Positions 4,798 through 5,193 of a DNA stretch of 5,193 nt are shown here, one piece after another (within the stretch, counting starts at the first letter, position 1; each line of letters begins with the position of its first letter). A model generated the notes under the pieces. It had not been told where the DNA came from and did no database searches. It saw nothing but the letters and a program-made list of their open reading frames with translations. Source of the stretch: Myxococcales bacterium (lineage in GTDB: Bacteria; Myxococcota; Myxococcia; Myxococcales; Myxococcaceae); assembly GCA_003153055.1 (NCBI GenBank), contig PMBV01000120.1, positions 13,711 through 18,903 of the forward strand, written 5' to 3'. The position numbers and the translations under genes are program-made.

Positions 4798-5193
4798 CTA
4801 GGCGGCGCTCTTGAGCCCCAGCGCGTCGCGCAGGGCGTCCTTCTTGTCGACCTTCTCCCAGCTGAACTCCGGGCGGCCGAAGTGCCCGTAAGCCGCGGTG
4901 CGCTGGTAGATCGGCCGGAGCAGGTCGAGGTCCTCGGTGATCTGCCGGGGCTTCAAGCCGAAGACGGCCCGCACTGCCCGGGCAATCTTCTCTTCGTCAA
5001 CCGTCGAGGTGCCGAAGGTGTCGACCATCACGCTGACCGGGTCGGCCACGCCGATGGCGTACGAGACCTGCACCTCACAGCGCGACGCGAGGCCCGCCGC
5101 CACCACGTTCTTGGCGATGTACCGGCCCATGTACGCCGCCGAACGGTCGACCTTCGAGGGGTCTTTGCCCGAGAAGGCACCGCCGCCGTGACG
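4798..5193 (-). CDS. metK: S-adenosylmethionine synthetase, C-terminal part (131 codons)
   Basis: The gene runs in from the right edge, so only the last 131 residues are visible (family members are about 380-400 aa). MetK makes S-adenosylmethionine from methionine and ATP in the cytoplasm, usually as a tetramer with active sites at subunit interfaces. The visible part starts [21 protein letters not shown]. This contains the glycine-rich family signature GGGAFSxKD with its substrate-contacting lysine. It continues with [44 protein letters not shown] and [16 protein letters not shown], all typical of the third domain. The stop is TAG at 4798-4800. The gene is intact as far as seen. An apparent ATG at 5128-5130 is internal. 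It heads the likely metK-pilZ-uppP-deoC transcript within the window. Whether a SAM riboswitch or promoter precedes it cannot be seen. Confidence 0.96.
   Translation of the reverse strand, partial: RHGGGAFSGKDPSKVDRSAAYMGRYIAKNVVAAGLASRCEVQVSYAIGVADPVSVMVDTFGTSTVDEEKIARAVRAVFGLKPRQITEDLDLLRPIYQRTAAYGHFGRPEFSWEKVDKKDALRDALGLKSAA

Noticed and set aside
1..5193. CRISPR array, tRNA, rRNA or transposon
   Set aside because: No regularly spaced repeats, cloverleaf-like sequence, rRNA signature or transposase motif was seen.

Overview
The window is GC-rich (roughly two thirds G+C by eye). It has the look of a myxobacterial chromosome (Myxococcota, probably the Myxococcus/Cystobacter/Archangium side). 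The pointers are strong G/C preference at third codon positions, a myxobacterial-type PilZ protein, and a small lipoprotein of a kind I associate with these bacteria. The taxonomic placement is an inference from gene style, not from a marker gene. Every intact gene I can support lies on the minus strand.

The right half (2458-5193) is a tight minus-strand gene string, read from high to low coordinates. It holds the C-terminal third of metK (S-adenosylmethionine synthetase, entering from the right edge), a PilZ-domain protein (9-nt gap), uppP (undecaprenyl-pyrophosphate phosphatase, 4-nt gap) and deoC (deoxyribose-phosphate aldolase, 23-nt gap). The spacing suggests co-transcription. The proteins serve unrelated tasks: methyl-donor synthesis, possible c-di-GMP sensing, recycling of the cell-wall lipid carrier and deoxynucleoside catabolism. 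DeoC has an N-terminal amphipathic helix and a Pro-rich linker, resembling the encapsulation peptides of bacterial microcompartment enzymes.

The left half (1-2457) is sparse and rearranged. It contains a 107-aa lipoprotein gene (287-610), a 109-aa gene for a membrane-anchored coiled-coil protein (1208-1537), a probable frameshifted mini-ORF (904-1025), and two separate remnants of a second deoC copy. One remnant (756-872, plus strand) matches DeoC residues 209-247. The other (1581-1638, minus strand) matches the DeoC C-terminus, including the stop. The two match adjacent, non-overlapping parts of DeoC and lie in opposite orientation. Flipping the 0.77-kb segment between them back (breakpoints near CCGATC at 867-872 and GATCGG at 1639-1644) joins them into one continuous deoC 3' end. 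The simplest reading is a partial deoC duplicate later split by an inversion that carried the coiled-coil gene with it.

The gene-poor stretch 1645-2457 holds two operator-like sites with no intact gene next to them. One is a triple alternating hexamer (AGAACAT/ATGTTCT, 1887-1909). The other is a pair of TGTCATCnnnGATGAC dyads spaced exactly 21 bp apart (2192-2230). I found no tRNA, rRNA, CRISPR array, transposase or integrase. The most notable points are the split deoC relic, the paired dyads and the encapsulation-peptide-like DeoC N-terminus. I do not see a complete new system.
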